A stretch of 64,000 nucleotides of DNA from Halopseudomonas laoshanensis (GTDB taxonomy: Bacteria > Pseudomonadota > Gammaproteobacteria > Pseudomonadales > Pseudomonadaceae), in NCBI RefSeq assembly GCF_008365385.1, contig NZ_QOVF01000007.1:62001-126000 (forward strand), read 5' to 3'. Under the pieces are notes generated by a model. That model was not told where the DNA came from. It saw nothing but the letters and a program-made list of their open reading frames with translations, and made no database searches. This document shows positions 8,965 to 18,676 of this stretch, in pieces; position 1 is the first letter of the stretch, and every line of letters begins with the position of its first letter. The translations under genes were made by a program, and so were the position numbers.

Positions 8965-9687
8965 TTAGACCAGCACCCACAGCGTCACTGCCAGCGGCAG
9001 CAGGATGGCGGTGGTAATGCCCATCAAACTCATGCCCAGGGCTGCGAACGCGCCGGCTTCTTTGCTTCTTTCCAGCGACAGCGCCGTACCTATGGCATGG
9101 GCGCAGATACCCATGGAAAGCCCCCAAGCGGCCTCGGAGCGAACACCGACAATGCGCAGCAGCCAGGGGCCGAATACCGCGGCAATAACCGCGGTGATCA
9201 TGACGAATACCGCTGCCAGGGCAGCGATACCGCCAGTCTGTTCAGCGACCAGCATGGCGATCGGCGTGGTGACCGACTTCGGCGCCATGGTCATGACCAG
9301 CGAATGTTCGATGCCCAGACCCCAGGCAATGACGATGGTCGCCAGCGTGGCGAAAACGCCACCCACCAACAGCGTAATCAGCACCGGCGAAAGAAACTCG
9401 CGAATACGCTTCAGGTTTACATACAGCGGCACGGCCAGGGCCACGGTTGCCGGGCCGATCAGCACCATCAAGGGTGTAACGCTTTGATGGTAAGCACTCA
9501 GCTCCCCGCCCAGCAGCAGGATGATGCCGATCAACAGGAGAATGGATACCAGCACCGGATGGAACACCGCCATGCCACTGCGCTCGTAAAGCGTCACACC
9601 GCTCTGGTAAGCCGCTAGCGTGACGCCAACCCAGAACAAGGGGTGATCCATAATGGCCTGCCAGGCCAACAGCAAACTGCCGCTCAT
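8965..9687 (-). CDS. lrgB: LrgB-family membrane protein (CidB/LrgB)
   Basis: 240-residue polytopic protein with the LrgB signature stretch MAPKSVTTPIAMLVAEQTGG and the following GICAHAIGTALSLE motif. LrgB/CidB proteins act with LrgA/CidA holin-like partners in control of murein hydrolases and, in some organisms, export of small metabolites. The ATG at 9687 is supported by the ATGA overlap with the lrgA stop; a longer reading frame upstream runs into lrgA and is unlikely. The exact role in Gram-negatives is unsettled. Confidence 0.9.
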   Translation of the reverse strand: MSGSLLLAWQAIMDHPLFWVGVTLAAYQSGVTLYERSGMAVFHPVLVSILLLIGIILLLGGELSAYHQSVTPLMVLIGPATVALAVPLYVNLKRIREFLSPVLITLLVGGVFATLATIVIAWGLGIEHSLVMTMAPKSVTTPIAMLVAEQTGGIAALAAVFVMITAVIAAVFGPWLLRIVGVRSEAAWGLSMGICAHAIGTALSLERSKEAGAFAALGMSLMGITTAILLPLAVTLWVLV

Positions 9688-10058
9688 GATTGCGACTCCC
9701 GGGCCAGCTTGCGACGCATCAGGCGCTCCATGATCCATCCGCACAGCGGCAGTGCCAGAAACAACGAGACAAACAGGGTGACGGCCATGGCCAGACCGTA
9801 ACGGGCCATCTCGGCGCCGTAGGCCATTACGCCGACAGCGGGCGGCACAAGAATCAGGGGAAGATATTTCAACAAGCCGCCAGCTGCATGCTCAAGTGGC
9901 TCGCCCACCTCGCCGCGCACCACCAAATAGATCAGCAGCAACACCATACCAATGATAGGGCCGGGTAAAAACGGCAGGAACAGAACGTTCAAACCAGTAC
10001 CGAGCAACTGAAAAACGATGAGCCAAGTCAGTCCGCGTAACAGCATAAGTAAATCCAC
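9684..10058 (-). CDS. lrgA: CidA/LrgA-family holin-like protein
   Basis: 124 residues with four predicted membrane helices, including FLPFLPGPIIGMVLLLIYL and the conserved LLKYLPLILVPPAVGVM stretch of CidA/LrgA. It is the first gene of the pair, overlapping lrgB by 4 bp. The frame opens with GTG at 10058; an in-frame ATG at 10046 would give a protein four residues shorter, and no strong ribosome site separates the two. Confidence 0.88.
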   Translation of the reverse strand: MDLLMLLRGLTWLIVFQLLGTGLNVLFLPFLPGPIIGMVLLLIYLVVRGEVGEPLEHAAGGLLKYLPLILVPPAVGVMAYGAEMARYGLAMAVTLFVSLFLALPLCGWIMERLMRRKLARESQS

Positions 10059-10132
10059 TTACTAGCAGGTAACCCGCAAGGTTAAACACAGAACTCGCTA
10101 GTGCCTAGTCCCAGGTTGCGCCGGAGCATAAA

Positions 10133-10156
10133 AAAGCCGGGCACAGGCCCGGCTTT
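10133..10156 (-). terminator. Rho-independent terminator after the acyl-CoA dehydrogenase pair
   Basis: A perfect 10-bp stem (10133-10142 with 10147-10156) closes a 4-nt loop, ACAG. On the minus strand it runs into a U tract, since 10130-10135 are all A on the plus strand. It follows the gene ending at 10183 by 27 bp and separates that operon from lrgAB. Confidence 0.85.
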
Positions 10157-10182
10157 CTGTAGCGCTTGCTTGCTTTAACGGA

Positions 10183-11325
10183 TCAGTAGCCGCGCAAGCT
10201 GGCGAAGCGATCGGCATGATAACGGTAGTCACCGAACAGCAACTGCGCCGCCCGCGCCCGCTTCATGAACAGGCCGACATCGAACTCGTCGGTCATGCCC
10301 ATGCCGCCGTGCATCTGCACCGCCTCGTTAGTCGCCAACTCCGCCACTTCACAGCTCTTGGCCTTGGCCAGGCTGACCAGTTGCGATGCCTCTTGGGCGC
10401 CCTCATCCAACGCCGCCAGGGCCTTGAGCACCACCGACTTGACCAATTCCAGCTCGCTGAACAGATGTGCGCAGCGATGTTGCAGCCCCTGGAATGAGCC
10501 CAATACCACGCCAAACTGCTTGCGCTCCTGCAGGTATTTCACCGTCACTTCGAAAGCCTGCGATGCGATGCCCAACAGCTCTGCAGCCAGCTGTGCGTTC
10601 GCTACATCCAACACCTTGTCGAGAATCTCAAAACCCTGACCCTGCTCGCCGAGCAGCGCACCTGCATCGACCTGCACATTATCGAATCGCACAATCGCGG
10701 CGTTGCAGCTATCGACCATAATGGTGCGTTCAACCTTCACCCCAGCCGCCTGACGATCCACCAGAAACAGGCTGATACCCGAGCGGTCGTTCTCGGCACC
10801 GGCGGTGCGCGCCGAAACGATCAGCTTGTCCGCGGCGTGCCCATCGATGACGAAGGATTTTTGCCCGTTGAGCACGAAACCCTCGCCCTGCTGAGTCGCC
10901 TTGGTAGCGACTTGTGCAGGGTTATGCCGCGGCGCTTCGTCCGCGGCCAGGGCGGTCAGCAACTTGCCTTCGGCGATTGCGGGCAGTAGCGTCTGCTTTT
11001 GCTCAGTGGAGCCGGCCAACTGCAGTGCACACACACCGATTACCGCCGTAGAGAGCAGCGGGGCGACACTGAGGTTACGCCCGGCCTGTTCAAATACCTG
11101 GCCCATGCCGACGTTGCCGAAGGCCGAGCCGCCAAATTCTTCCAGCATCAGGGTGCCGACAAAACCCATCTCGACCATGCTCTGCCAAAGTTCGCGGGAG
11201 AATCCGGTCTCATCGCGGCTGTCGCGCAGTTGGCGCAACTGACTGATCGGTGCACTCTCGCTCAAGAAGCCCTTGGCGGCGTCCTTGAGCATTTGCTGTT
11301 CTTCATTAAGTACCAAAGCTGCCAT
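10183..11325 (-). CDS. Acyl-CoA dehydrogenase, likely non-canonical subunit of a heteromeric pair
   Basis: 380 residues with the acyl-CoA dehydrogenase fold (N-terminal helical domain, FVLNGQKSFVIDG beta domain, C-terminal helical domain with MHGGMGMTDEFDV). The start at 11325 is chosen because GAGGT lies 8 nt upstream. Where canonical enzymes carry the catalytic glutamate (IYEGTSQIQ-like), this chain has LFGDYRYHADRF. This resembles the partner subunits of actinobacterial two-gene dehydrogenases acting on steroid or other bulky side chains. It is 19 bp downstream of a more canonical dehydrogenase, so a heteromer is plausible. Substrate unknown. Confidence 0.85.
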   Translation of the reverse strand: MAALVLNEEQQMLKDAAKGFLSESAPISQLRQLRDSRDETGFSRELWQSMVEMGFVGTLMLEEFGGSAFGNVGMGQVFEQAGRNLSVAPLLSTAVIGVCALQLAGSTEQKQTLLPAIAEGKLLTALAADEAPRHNPAQVATKATQQGEGFVLNGQKSFVIDGHAADKLIVSARTAGAENDRSGISLFLVDRQAAGVKVERTIMVDSCNAAIVRFDNVQVDAGALLGEQGQGFEILDKVLDVANAQLAAELLGIASQAFEVTVKYLQERKQFGVVLGSFQGLQHRCAHLFSELELVKSVVLKALAALDEGAQEASQLVSLAKAKSCEVAELATNEAVQMHGGMGMTDEFDVGLFMKRARAAQLLFGDYRYHADRFASLRGY

Positions 11326-11344
11326 CGTCTTTACCTCGATTCGG

Positions 11345-12523
11345 TCACTGGAGCCCAAGAATGTTGCGGGCGATCACGTTGAGCTGGATTTCCGAGGTAC
11401 CACCCTCGATGGAGTTGCCCTTGGAGCGCAGCCACGCACGCGGCAGCGCACCCTCTTTCCAGGCTTCGCCTTCCCAGACAAGCGCATCGCTGCCACGCAG
11501 CGCAACCAGCAATTCCTGCCGACGCTTGTTCACTTCAGTGCCGTAATACTTGAGCATCGCCGATGCCGCGCCCACGCCCTGCCCGGCCTTGGCTTCATCC
11601 AGCACCCGCTCTGAGGTCAGCTCAAACGCCCGCGCATCCAGCTCCCAGCGGGTCACTTCACTGCGCAGGTAGCCATCGGCCAGCTTGCCGTTGTCCAGGC
11701 CTATCGCTTCAACCGCCACCTGCGGCAATGTTTTCTGGCCAGCGGCGGTCTTGCCCATACCGCCAATCATCTCGCGCTCGTGGGTCAGCAGGTATTTGGC
11801 GATAGTCCAACCGGCATTGATTTCACCCACCACCTGGTTCTTCTCGACCCGCACGTTATCCAGGAAGGATTCACAGAACGGCGAGTTACCGGAGATCAGC
11901 TTGATTGGGCGGGTAGACACACCCGGCGTGGCCATATCAAACAGCACCAGGGTAATGCCCAACTGCTTCTTGGCTTCGGGATTGGTCCGCACCAGGCAGA
12001 ACATCCAATCAGCCTTGTCGGCGTAGGAGGTCCAGATCTTTTGGCCGTTGACGATAAAATGGTCGCCCTCATCCACCGCCTTGGTTTGCAGCCCGGCCAG
12101 ATCGGAGCCGGCACCCGGCTCACTGTAGCCTTGGCACCAACGGATCTCACCGCGCACGATGGGCGGCAAATGCTGACGCTTGAGCTCTTCGGAACCGAAC
12201 TTGAGAATAGCCGGGCCGATCATCCATACCCCGAAGCTCGACAGCGCCGGGCGCGCCTTGATCCGCGCCAACTCTTCGCGCAACACCTTGCACTCGGCGT
12301 TGCTCAGCCCACCGCCACCGTATTCCTGCGGCCAGTCCGGCGCCGTCCAGCCTTTCTCGGCCATGCGCTCCAGCCACAAGCGCTGGTCTTCGCTCTTGAA
12401 CTTGAAGTTGCGGCCACCCCAGCACTGCTCATCCTCAGCAGTAAAAGGCGTGCGCATGCTCTGCGGGCAATTCTCTTCCAGCCAGGCCCGGGTTTCCTCG
12501 CGGAACGCGTGCAGATCGGTCAC
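11345..12523 (-). CDS. Acyl-CoA dehydrogenase (catalytic-type subunit)
   Basis: 392-residue flavoenzyme of the acyl-CoA dehydrogenase family, which introduces an alpha-beta double bond into an acyl-CoA and passes electrons to ETF. Visible motifs are the substrate/FAD region YSEPGAGSDLAGLQTKA, the IWTSYADKADW stretch, and the C-terminal NSIEGGTSEIQLNVIARNIL. That last motif holds the glutamate position used as catalytic base in the family. AAGGAG lies 11 nt upstream of the ATG. It heads a two-gene operon with the dehydrogenase at 10183-11325. Confidence 0.93.
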   Translation of the reverse strand: MTDLHAFREETRAWLEENCPQSMRTPFTAEDEQCWGGRNFKFKSEDQRLWLERMAEKGWTAPDWPQEYGGGGLSNAECKVLREELARIKARPALSSFGVWMIGPAILKFGSEELKRQHLPPIVRGEIRWCQGYSEPGAGSDLAGLQTKAVDEGDHFIVNGQKIWTSYADKADWMFCLVRTNPEAKKQLGITLVLFDMATPGVSTRPIKLISGNSPFCESFLDNVRVEKNQVVGEINAGWTIAKYLLTHEREMIGGMGKTAAGQKTLPQVAVEAIGLDNGKLADGYLRSEVTRWELDARAFELTSERVLDEAKAGQGVGAASAMLKYYGTEVNKRRQELLVALRGSDALVWEGEAWKEGALPRAWLRSKGNSIEGGTSEIQLNVIARNILGLQ

Positions 12524-12734
12524 GGGAAAGTCTCCTTAATTGATCGGCTAATGGGACAAAAACGCAGAATACCCTAGTGGCTGACGCCCGGCGTTTTACT
12601 TGACCGGCGGAATGGTGACCCATCAGTCAGGGAAATAGCCTTAACCGGCACCGCGTTGTTGCCGGTAACTCCGCGCGGGGGCATATCTCTCCAGCGCTCC
12701 ATCCAGACGCTGCCGAGGCGTGTCACTTGCTCAT

Positions 12735-14036
12735 TCAGGAGCTGGGTGACTCTCGCGACGCTATTCCAGTTTCCAGCAGGTCTGCCAAGGGCAGGCTGAT
12801 AGCTAATCGACTGAGGTTCCAGTAATGCCCTTCCAGTGTACGGTTAACCAGGAGCGTGGCCGGAGCTGGCTGCAGGCTGTCCTGCGCGGTAAAGGCAGAA
12901 GCGATCAGGGGTCCCGCCTGCTCGTGCAGCGATTCCCGAGCAAAGTCCCAGTATTTGCCCGGCTGTAGCAAAGGGCCGATTATCGATTGCAACTGACGAT
13001 ACAGCTCCCAGGGTATGGCTGACCGGGGTTGGCGTGTACCCAATGCCTGAAAGCCTCGCTCAAGTGCCTCAGCGCTGCCTGACTGCAACGCCAGGAAGGT
13101 TTGCACGTACGCGCTCAATAGCGAGGGAGCCATATATTGGGTACAGCCGAAATCATAGACAATTAACTGCCCCTCTGGGGTAAAAGCAAAATTGCCTGGG
13201 TGCGGATCAGCATGTACCTCGCCGAGCTCAAAAGCCTGACTGATTAACCAACGTACCAGAGTCATCGCTAAGCGTTCGCGCATCGCCGGAGCAGCCTCCC
13301 CCACCTCCGCGAAGCAATCGCCCGGCTCCTCGGTCAGCGCCAGCACACCGTCGCGACACAGATCCTCCCTTGGCTCCGGTAAGCGCAGATCTTCCCAGGC
13401 AGCGAAGTGACTACGTTGACGCTGCAGGCTTTGCAGCTCCGCGGCATAATCCAACTCCCGGTCGATGGTGTCCGACAGCTCCTGATAGATGTTTTCCAAC
13501 TGCTCAGCTGAAACACCAAATAGCCGCCCCAAGGGCAGCAGTCGGCGCACTTGTCGTAGATCAGCCGCGCAAATCGCCTTGATACCGGGGTACTGGATCT
13601 TGAGTACCAGCGCTTTGCCGTCCAAAGCCACTGCGCGATGCACCTGCCCCAATGAAGCAGCAGCAAAAGGTTTCTCTTCAATATGCTGAAAGAATTGACC
13701 GAGATCAGCACCGTAGACCTCGCGCAGGTGGCTCTGCAGATGCACGAAAGGAAGCGCCGGCACTCGATTCTGCAAACTGCCCAGAGCCTGGGCAACAGGT
13801 TCAGGTAATACACCCTGCCACTGCGACGCCATTTGCCCAAGTTTCAGTACAGGCCCCTTCATATCACCCAATACCTGCGCCAGCAAATGGCCTACGGGTT
13901 GCCAATCCATACCCGAGCTCCCTCGAAACAAACGTTGCCCAAGCAAGCTGCCACCGATCCGCGCGGCGGCGGTGCCGAGCGTGAGAAAGCGGCGCAATGA
14001 AGACGCCGAGGGGGTAGGAGAGGACGATTTGGCCAT
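12735..14036 (-). CDS. ABC1/UbiB-like atypical kinase
   Basis: 433 residues of the AarF/ABC1/UbiB family. The KxGQ motif (VLKLGQMASQ), the alanine-rich loop AAASLGQVHRA, the catalytic HADPHPGNF and the metal-binding VYDFGC are all present. The family supports coenzyme Q or other lipid metabolism through ATPase/kinase-like activity. This is not the ubiB of the ubiE-ubiJ-ubiB cluster, since none of those neighbours are here, so its target is unknown. No clear ribosome site precedes the ATG. It is divergent from the chemoreceptor gene. Confidence 0.85.
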   Translation of the reverse strand: MAKSSSPTPSASSLRRFLTLGTAAARIGGSLLGQRLFRGSSGMDWQPVGHLLAQVLGDMKGPVLKLGQMASQWQGVLPEPVAQALGSLQNRVPALPFVHLQSHLREVYGADLGQFFQHIEEKPFAAASLGQVHRAVALDGKALVLKIQYPGIKAICAADLRQVRRLLPLGRLFGVSAEQLENIYQELSDTIDRELDYAAELQSLQRQRSHFAAWEDLRLPEPREDLCRDGVLALTEEPGDCFAEVGEAAPAMRERLAMTLVRWLISQAFELGEVHADPHPGNFAFTPEGQLIVYDFGCTQYMAPSLLSAYVQTFLALQSGSAEALERGFQALGTRQPRSAIPWELYRQLQSIIGPLLQPGKYWDFARESLHEQAGPLIASAFTAQDSLQPAPATLLVNRTLEGHYWNLSRLAISLPLADLLETGIASRESPSS

Positions 14037-14343
14037 GGAAAAGATTCTGATAGGGATCTTTGATACTGCGTGGCACTAAGCGCGTCAGCAAGCACGGCTT
14101 CGTAAGCAAACATAACCGGCTGCCATCGTCGAACGAGGCGATCATCTTGCCATACATGAATTTACTGATGGCAGATTCAGCCGGAGCCAGTAACCAAGAA
14201 AATACAAGACAAATAGCAAAGCGCCACTATTTTAATTGTACACCTAATATTTTTTGTATAAGGTATGCATAGATTTTTGGCGCCAGCTTATTTACTTCGT
14301 AATCCGGCTAGCTCGACAAACAATGAACAGGATCGGATTTACC
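14037..14343. other. Divergent intergenic region (kinase / chemoreceptor)
   Basis: 307 bp, AT-rich in its right half (for example around 14228-14275), presumably carrying promoters for both flanking genes. I could not pick a convincing sigma-70 or sigma-28 pair, and I see no RNA gene or repeat. Confidence 0.4.
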
Positions 14344-15981
14344 ATGTTTAAGCAACTCACGATTGGCCAGCGACTGGGAATGGGCTTCGGATTGATTCTG
14401 TCACTGATGATCCTGATCACGCTGATTGGCATTAACCGCGTCGGCGTGATCGACGATACCCTCACCTCCGTCAGCGACAACGCCACCGTTAAACAGCGCT
14501 ACGCGATCAACTTCCGCGGCAGCGTCCACGACCGCGCGATCGCCATTCGCGATCTGGTTCTGGCGCCCAACAATCAGGCAGCCTCCCGCCAGTTGCAGCA
14601 GATCGACCAATTGAAGGCTTTCTATCAGGATTCAGCTGCAGCCATGGATGCACTGTTTGCGTCGAGCGACCCGAGCGCCGATGAGCGGCGCTTGCTTGCC
14701 GCAATCAAAGATATCGAGCGAGAGGCGCTGGCGCTTACCAACCAACTGATCGAACTACGGCAGAACAATCAATCCGACGCAGCGCGAACTCTACTGATTG
14801 CAGAGGTGTCGCCCGCTTACACCGACTGGTTGGCGCGGGTTAATGCCTTTATTGATTTTCAAGAACAGGTGATCGGCGAGGAAATCGGTACCGTTCGTGC
14901 CGTTGCCGGCGGCTTCCAGCTACTGATTCTGGCCGTCACCGGCATCGCCGTGCTGCTGGGTGTGTTGGTGTCGGTACTGATCATTCGGCAGATTCGCTCC
15001 ACACTGGGCGCAGAACCTCATGAGGTGGCCGAAGTGATTCGCCGCCTAGCCAATGGTGAGCTGAATCAACGCATCGAGACCCGCTACCCGAACAGCGTTA
15101 TGGGCGCGACGGCGGCCATGATCAAACACCTATCCGACACCATTGCCCAGGTACGCAACGCAGCCGTGGAGCTCAGCGTGTCCTCCGCGCAACTCTTGGC
15201 CACCTCGGAAAACAACAACCAGCAGATTCACCTGCAATCCCGTGAAGCTGAACAGATGGCAGCGGCGGTCAACCAGATGGCGGCAACCGTGAATGAAGTG
15301 GCCGGTTATGCAGCTAGCGCCGCCTCGGCCACCCGCAACGCCGACAGCGAAGTGGAAACCGGCAGCCGCATCGTCACCGCCACCGCCGGTGCCATCCAGA
15401 ATCTGGCCAGCACCCTGGAAACGGCTGCAGACACCGTGCAACAGGTCTCCCGTGACAGCGCCAGCATCGAGAAAATCACCGCGGTAATCAACGCCATCGC
15501 CGAACAGACAAACCTGCTGGCACTGAATGCTGCGATTGAAGCAGCGCGGGCTGGCGAACACGGCCGCGGCTTTGCCGTGGTCGCCGATGAGGTGCGTTCA
15601 TTGGCCACCCGTACGCAGGATTCAACCCGCGAGATTCGCGACATGATCGGCACCCTGCAACAGGGCGCAGGCAACGCTGCCGACGTAATGGAAACCAGCC
15701 GCGAGCTGGCGCAAAAAACCGTCGAGCAGATTCTGCTGGCCGAAGGCGCACTGCAGCAGATCAGTCATGAAGTGGGCGCGATCAACGATATGAACGCGCA
15801 AATTGCCAGCGCATCAGAAGAGCAAAGCGCGGTAGCCGAGGAAGTGAATCAGAATATCAACCGCATCCATGACGCCACAGTGGAAACCTCCGCCGGCTCC
15901 AACCAGGTAGCGTCTTCCAGCAAGGTGCTGGCGAAGCTGGCGGATCAGCTCAAGGAGCGTGTCAGCTTCTTCTCGCTCTAG
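14344..15981 (+). CDS. Methyl-accepting chemotaxis protein (4HB-type)
   Basis: 545-residue chemoreceptor. TM1 lies at about residues 12-32 ([19 protein letters not shown]), followed by a periplasmic four-helix-bundle domain of about 150 residues, TM2 ([20 protein letters not shown]), a HAMP region, and a cytoplasmic signalling coiled coil. Its hairpin tip carries [20 protein letters not shown] and [15 protein letters not shown]. The ATG at 14344 begins the typical [16 protein letters not shown]; upstream in-frame starts would add a poorly placed leader. No CheW/CheA pentapeptide tail for CheR tethering is visible at the end ([10 protein letters not shown]). The ligand is unknown. It converges on the nitroreductase with a 2-bp gap. 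Confidence 0.93.
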   Translation: MFKQLTIGQRLGMGFGLILSLMILITLIGINRVGVIDDTLTSVSDNATVKQRYAINFRGSVHDRAIAIRDLVLAPNNQAASRQLQQIDQLKAFYQDSAAAMDALFASSDPSADERRLLAAIKDIEREALALTNQLIELRQNNQSDAARTLLIAEVSPAYTDWLARVNAFIDFQEQVIGEEIGTVRAVAGGFQLLILAVTGIAVLLGVLVSVLIIRQIRSTLGAEPHEVAEVIRRLANGELNQRIETRYPNSVMGATAAMIKHLSDTIAQVRNAAVELSVSSAQLLATSENNNQQIHLQSREAEQMAAAVNQMAATVNEVAGYAASAASATRNADSEVETGSRIVTATAGAIQNLASTLETAADTVQQVSRDSASIEKITAVINAIAEQTNLLALNAAIEAARAGEHGRGFAVVADEVRSLATRTQDSTREIRDMIGTLQQGAGNAADVMETSRELAQKTVEQILLAEGALQQISHEVGAINDMNAQIASASEEQSAVAEEVNQNINRIHDATVETSAGSNQVASSSKVLAKLADQLKERVSFFSL

Positions 15982-15983
15982 GC

Positions 15984-16670
15984 TCAGATCCCGCGAAACC
16001 GCGCAAACTCTTCCAGAGGCGCGCGGCGACTGCGCAACTGATTAGCTGGGGCGCCGGTATCGGCATAACCAATCGACATGCCTGTGAACAGCATCAGCTC
16101 TTCGGGCGGCTCAAGATAGTCAGCGAGAGTGCGGTGATACAGCGACCAGCACTCCTGCGCGCAGGAATCCAGGCCCTCTTCACGCAGCAACAGCATCAGG
16201 CTTTGCAGAAACATGCCCAGATCCGACCACTGCGGCGGCCCCATGCGGCGGTCAACGTAACAAAACAGTGCCAGCGGTGCGTCGAAGAACTGGTAGTTCT
16301 GCGCAAACCAGGCCATGCGCCCGTCCTTGTCTTCGCGCGGAATACCAAGCTCTGCGTAAAGATCTTCCCCAAGCTGAAAACGATAATCACGGTAAGGCGA
16401 CACCAGCTCCTCTGGGTACACGGCATACTCCGGCTCTTCACCCCGAGGCGCCTCTTGTACACGCTTGCGCATGATCGCCTTGAGGCGTGTGAGCTCATCA
16501 CCGCCCACCACAAAGATCTGCCATGGCTGCAAGTTACCGCCCGACGGCGCGCGGGCTGCAGTGCTCAGCAGCCGGCGAATAACGTCGCCACTAACCGGCT
16601 GCTGGGTGAAGGCGCGCACCGAACGCCGCGATAACATGGCTTCGGTAACGGTGCTGGCTTTGTTGCTCAT
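15984..16670 (-). CDS. Nitroreductase-family FMN oxidoreductase
   Basis: 228 residues. The N-terminal SRRSVRAFTQQPV and APSGGNLQPWQIFVV motifs form the FMN site of nitroreductases, and the LGMFLQSLMLLLREEGLDSCAQE segment is the conserved dimer/FMN helix. The family reduces nitroaromatics, quinones or related compounds with NAD(P)H. The physiological substrate cannot be read from sequence. GGAG precedes the ATG by 6 nt. Confidence 0.9.
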   Translation of the reverse strand: MSNKASTVTEAMLSRRSVRAFTQQPVSGDVIRRLLSTAARAPSGGNLQPWQIFVVGGDELTRLKAIMRKRVQEAPRGEEPEYAVYPEELVSPYRDYRFQLGEDLYAELGIPREDKDGRMAWFAQNYQFFDAPLALFCYVDRRMGPPQWSDLGMFLQSLMLLLREEGLDSCAQECWSLYHRTLADYLEPPEELMLFTGMSIGYADTGAPANQLRSRRAPLEEFARFRGI

Positions 16671-16868
16671 GCTGGACTCCTCAATACTGCCTTAGGCGGT
16701 CAAATTTCGAGCATGCCGATATGCCGCGACGAGCGCAACTATCTGAAATGAAGCTGCATTTGGCATATCTATCGAGCCGCCCTTCTCGTTGCGCGGCGCG
16801 GGCGAAATGCCGATGATGCGTGAACGGTGATTCACCGATTGCGAACCTGAATGAGATGCCCTGCACCC

Positions 16869-17726
16869 ATGCCCGACTCCAAAGCCACGGCCCATGCGGC
16901 CTTTGAATGCGCCATCACCCCACGCTATACCGATCTGGATACCTGGCGGCACGTCAACAATTCACGGATTTACCAGTTGCATCAGGAGGCACGCATCCTC
17001 GCGCATATCGACCGCTTCGGCGCTGAGGCCTGGTTTTCCGACGATGTCAGAATCCGCCCGCTGCGCAGCATTACCCAGTACCGTGAGGTGACCTGGTACG
17101 GCAGCGATGTGCATGCGCGAGTGCAGGTGCTCAGCTGTGAACGGGATACCTACCGGGTGCGCAGCGAGTTGTCGCAGAACGGTCAGCATGTCGGCTCGCA
17201 GGAGTGCGTCATGGGCGCCTTCGTCAAAGGCCAGCGGGTCGATCTGCCGGAGCATGTTCGCGAGCAGCTACAGGCGGCTGCGACTGGCACGGCCGAAAAG
17301 CTGGCGCCGGATGACTATATCGAGGTGGCCAAGACCGTAACAGAGTGGCCCATACGCCAGCAGCTCAGTGCCCGTTATGCCGACCTGGATGCCGACAGTC
17401 AGCGCAGCGAGGCGGCACTGGCCCGCTACATGGAGCAGGCGCGTTTCGGCGCAATACGTGGAATAGATCTGGGGGGACTGGGCATTCTGATTGCCGCAGC
17501 CGACATCAGTTTTCTGCACTATCGCCCCGGCTGGAAACCGGTGGAGCTGGGCTCGGGTATCACCCGCATGGGCAATACCTCGTTTGTGTTCACCGGTTGC
17601 GCGATCAGCGAGCACGGCCTGCAGGCGGTAGCCAACAGCGTGATGGTGGTGATCGATCAAGCCAGCGGTCGCCCAGCGCCACTGACTGACGCCATCCGCG
17701 AACAACTAACCAAACTGAAGCTGTAA
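16869..17726 (+). CDS. Double-hotdog acyl-CoA thioesterase
   Basis: 285 residues built from two 4HBT-like hotdog domains. The first has RYTDLDTWRHVNNSRIYQLHQEA (residues about 19-41), the second RYADLDADSQRSEAALARYMEQARF (from about residue 169). These match the YGDTD...HVNN pattern of thioesterases that hydrolyse acyl-CoA to the free acid. The second domain has D-SQ-R in place of HVNN, so only one half may be catalytic. I prefer the ATG at 16869 (MPDSKATAH) to one six codons upstream. Confidence 0.82.
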   Translation: MPDSKATAHAAFECAITPRYTDLDTWRHVNNSRIYQLHQEARILAHIDRFGAEAWFSDDVRIRPLRSITQYREVTWYGSDVHARVQVLSCERDTYRVRSELSQNGQHVGSQECVMGAFVKGQRVDLPEHVREQLQAAATGTAEKLAPDDYIEVAKTVTEWPIRQQLSARYADLDADSQRSEAALARYMEQARFGAIRGIDLGGLGILIAAADISFLHYRPGWKPVELGSGITRMGNTSFVFTGCAISEHGLQAVANSVMVVIDQASGRPAPLTDAIREQLTKLKL

Positions 17727-17730
17727 AAAA

Positions 17731-17758
17731 ACCCCTGCATGCTTCTGCATGCAGGGGT
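17731..17758. terminator. Bidirectional terminator between thioesterase and DUF4394 genes
   Basis: A perfect 12-bp stem (17731-17742 with 17747-17758) with loop TTCT lies between two convergent genes. The minus-strand copy ends in seven U, so it is strongest for the DUF4394 gene; the plus-strand tail is weaker. Confidence 0.9.
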
Positions 17759-17773
17759 TGTTCAGCTACTGAA

Positions 17774-18553
17774 TTACATGGCCGGGAGTACGGCGATATC
17801 AATGATATCGTCCGGCAGATCAGCCACTTCGCCCAAGGTGGTCGGCGCGCCGGTTTCCAGGTTCACTGTGTGCAAAGTGGTGCCAGTCAGTACATAGGCG
17901 ACGTTACCGCCCTTGCCGTCGCTGGCGATATCCATCGCTGCGCCGTCCAGGCCCTTGGCCAACTCACCTACAGTCTTCTGCACGCCATCATTCGGCGGAT
18001 CCTGCAGCATCAGGTTGCCAGTCGCCAGATCAACGTTGTACAGCGAGGTCTTCTCGGTTCCGGCGTAAGAGTTGGTGTAAGCGCCAGCAACGATCTCGGC
18101 TGTGTCACCGGCGTAATCACCGTCTTTGGCATAGGCAACTTCGCCATCGGTGATCACTTCACCTGTGTCGACATTGACGCGGAAGTTGGTGCCATCGTCA
18201 GCCAGCAGACGCAGGCGGTCGGCCACCGGGTTGAAGTCCACTACCGCCTGGCCGCTGCCGGGCAGTTCCATATTCAGTTTTGCGCCAGCGGTAGCTGCAC
18301 CGGAGGTCAGATCAACGGTGTATAGCTGATCACCACCGCCCAGGGCATACAGGTTGCCATTGGCCGGACGCACATCGATGCCGCGCAGATCATCAGCGCC
18401 TTCGACGTCCATGCTGGCGGTTACGGTCAGTGCGTCACTGTCGATTTTATACAGCTTGCCATCTTCACCCAGCGCCAGAAGGCTGGCCGCGCTGACGGTA
18501 CCGGCAGCAAGAGTCAAAGAAGTAGCCAGGATCAGTTTATTGAAAGTATTCAT
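17774..18553 (-). CDS. Secreted DUF4394 protein
   Basis: 259 residues with a Sec signal peptide (NKLILATSLTLAAGTVSAA) and a repetitive beta-rich body of DUF4394 type: LYKIDSDALTVT, LRGIDVRPANGNLYALGGG, VDFNPVADRLRLLADDGTNFRVN, and again NVDLATGNLML. The layout suggests a propeller-like extracytoplasmic fold. Biochemical function is unknown. It has its own ECF-type promoter (18631-18658), almost identical to the one before the adjacent sigma factor gene, so it is very likely a regulon member. GAGGAA precedes the ATG. Confidence 0.88.
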   Translation of the reverse strand: MNTFNKLILATSLTLAAGTVSAASLLALGEDGKLYKIDSDALTVTASMDVEGADDLRGIDVRPANGNLYALGGGDQLYTVDLTSGAATAGAKLNMELPGSGQAVVDFNPVADRLRLLADDGTNFRVNVDTGEVITDGEVAYAKDGDYAGDTAEIVAGAYTNSYAGTEKTSLYNVDLATGNLMLQDPPNDGVQKTVGELAKGLDGAAMDIASDGKGGNVAYVLTGTTLHTVNLETGAPTTLGEVADLPDDIIDIAVLPAM

Positions 18554-18630
18554 CAGTGATTCCTCGTAAGCAGTTAGCGATGGGCTTGGCCCATCCAGAC
18601 AGGTGCTGTTTGCAAGTCACCTGTCTATCA

Positions 18631-18658
18631 ATACCCACGAGGATCACCTTTGGATGTC
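18631..18658 (-). promoter_or_regulatory. ECF sigma promoter for the DUF4394 gene
   Basis: Read on the minus strand, a CATCC -35 core (18652-18656) and a GGGTAT -10 region (18631-18636) are 15 nt apart. The 28-bp block matches 19995-20022, ahead of the sigma factor gene, at 23 of 28 positions. The -10 lies 77 nt before the DUF4394 start. Confidence 0.7.
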
Positions 18659-18676
18659 CCGGAATGAAAATATTTT

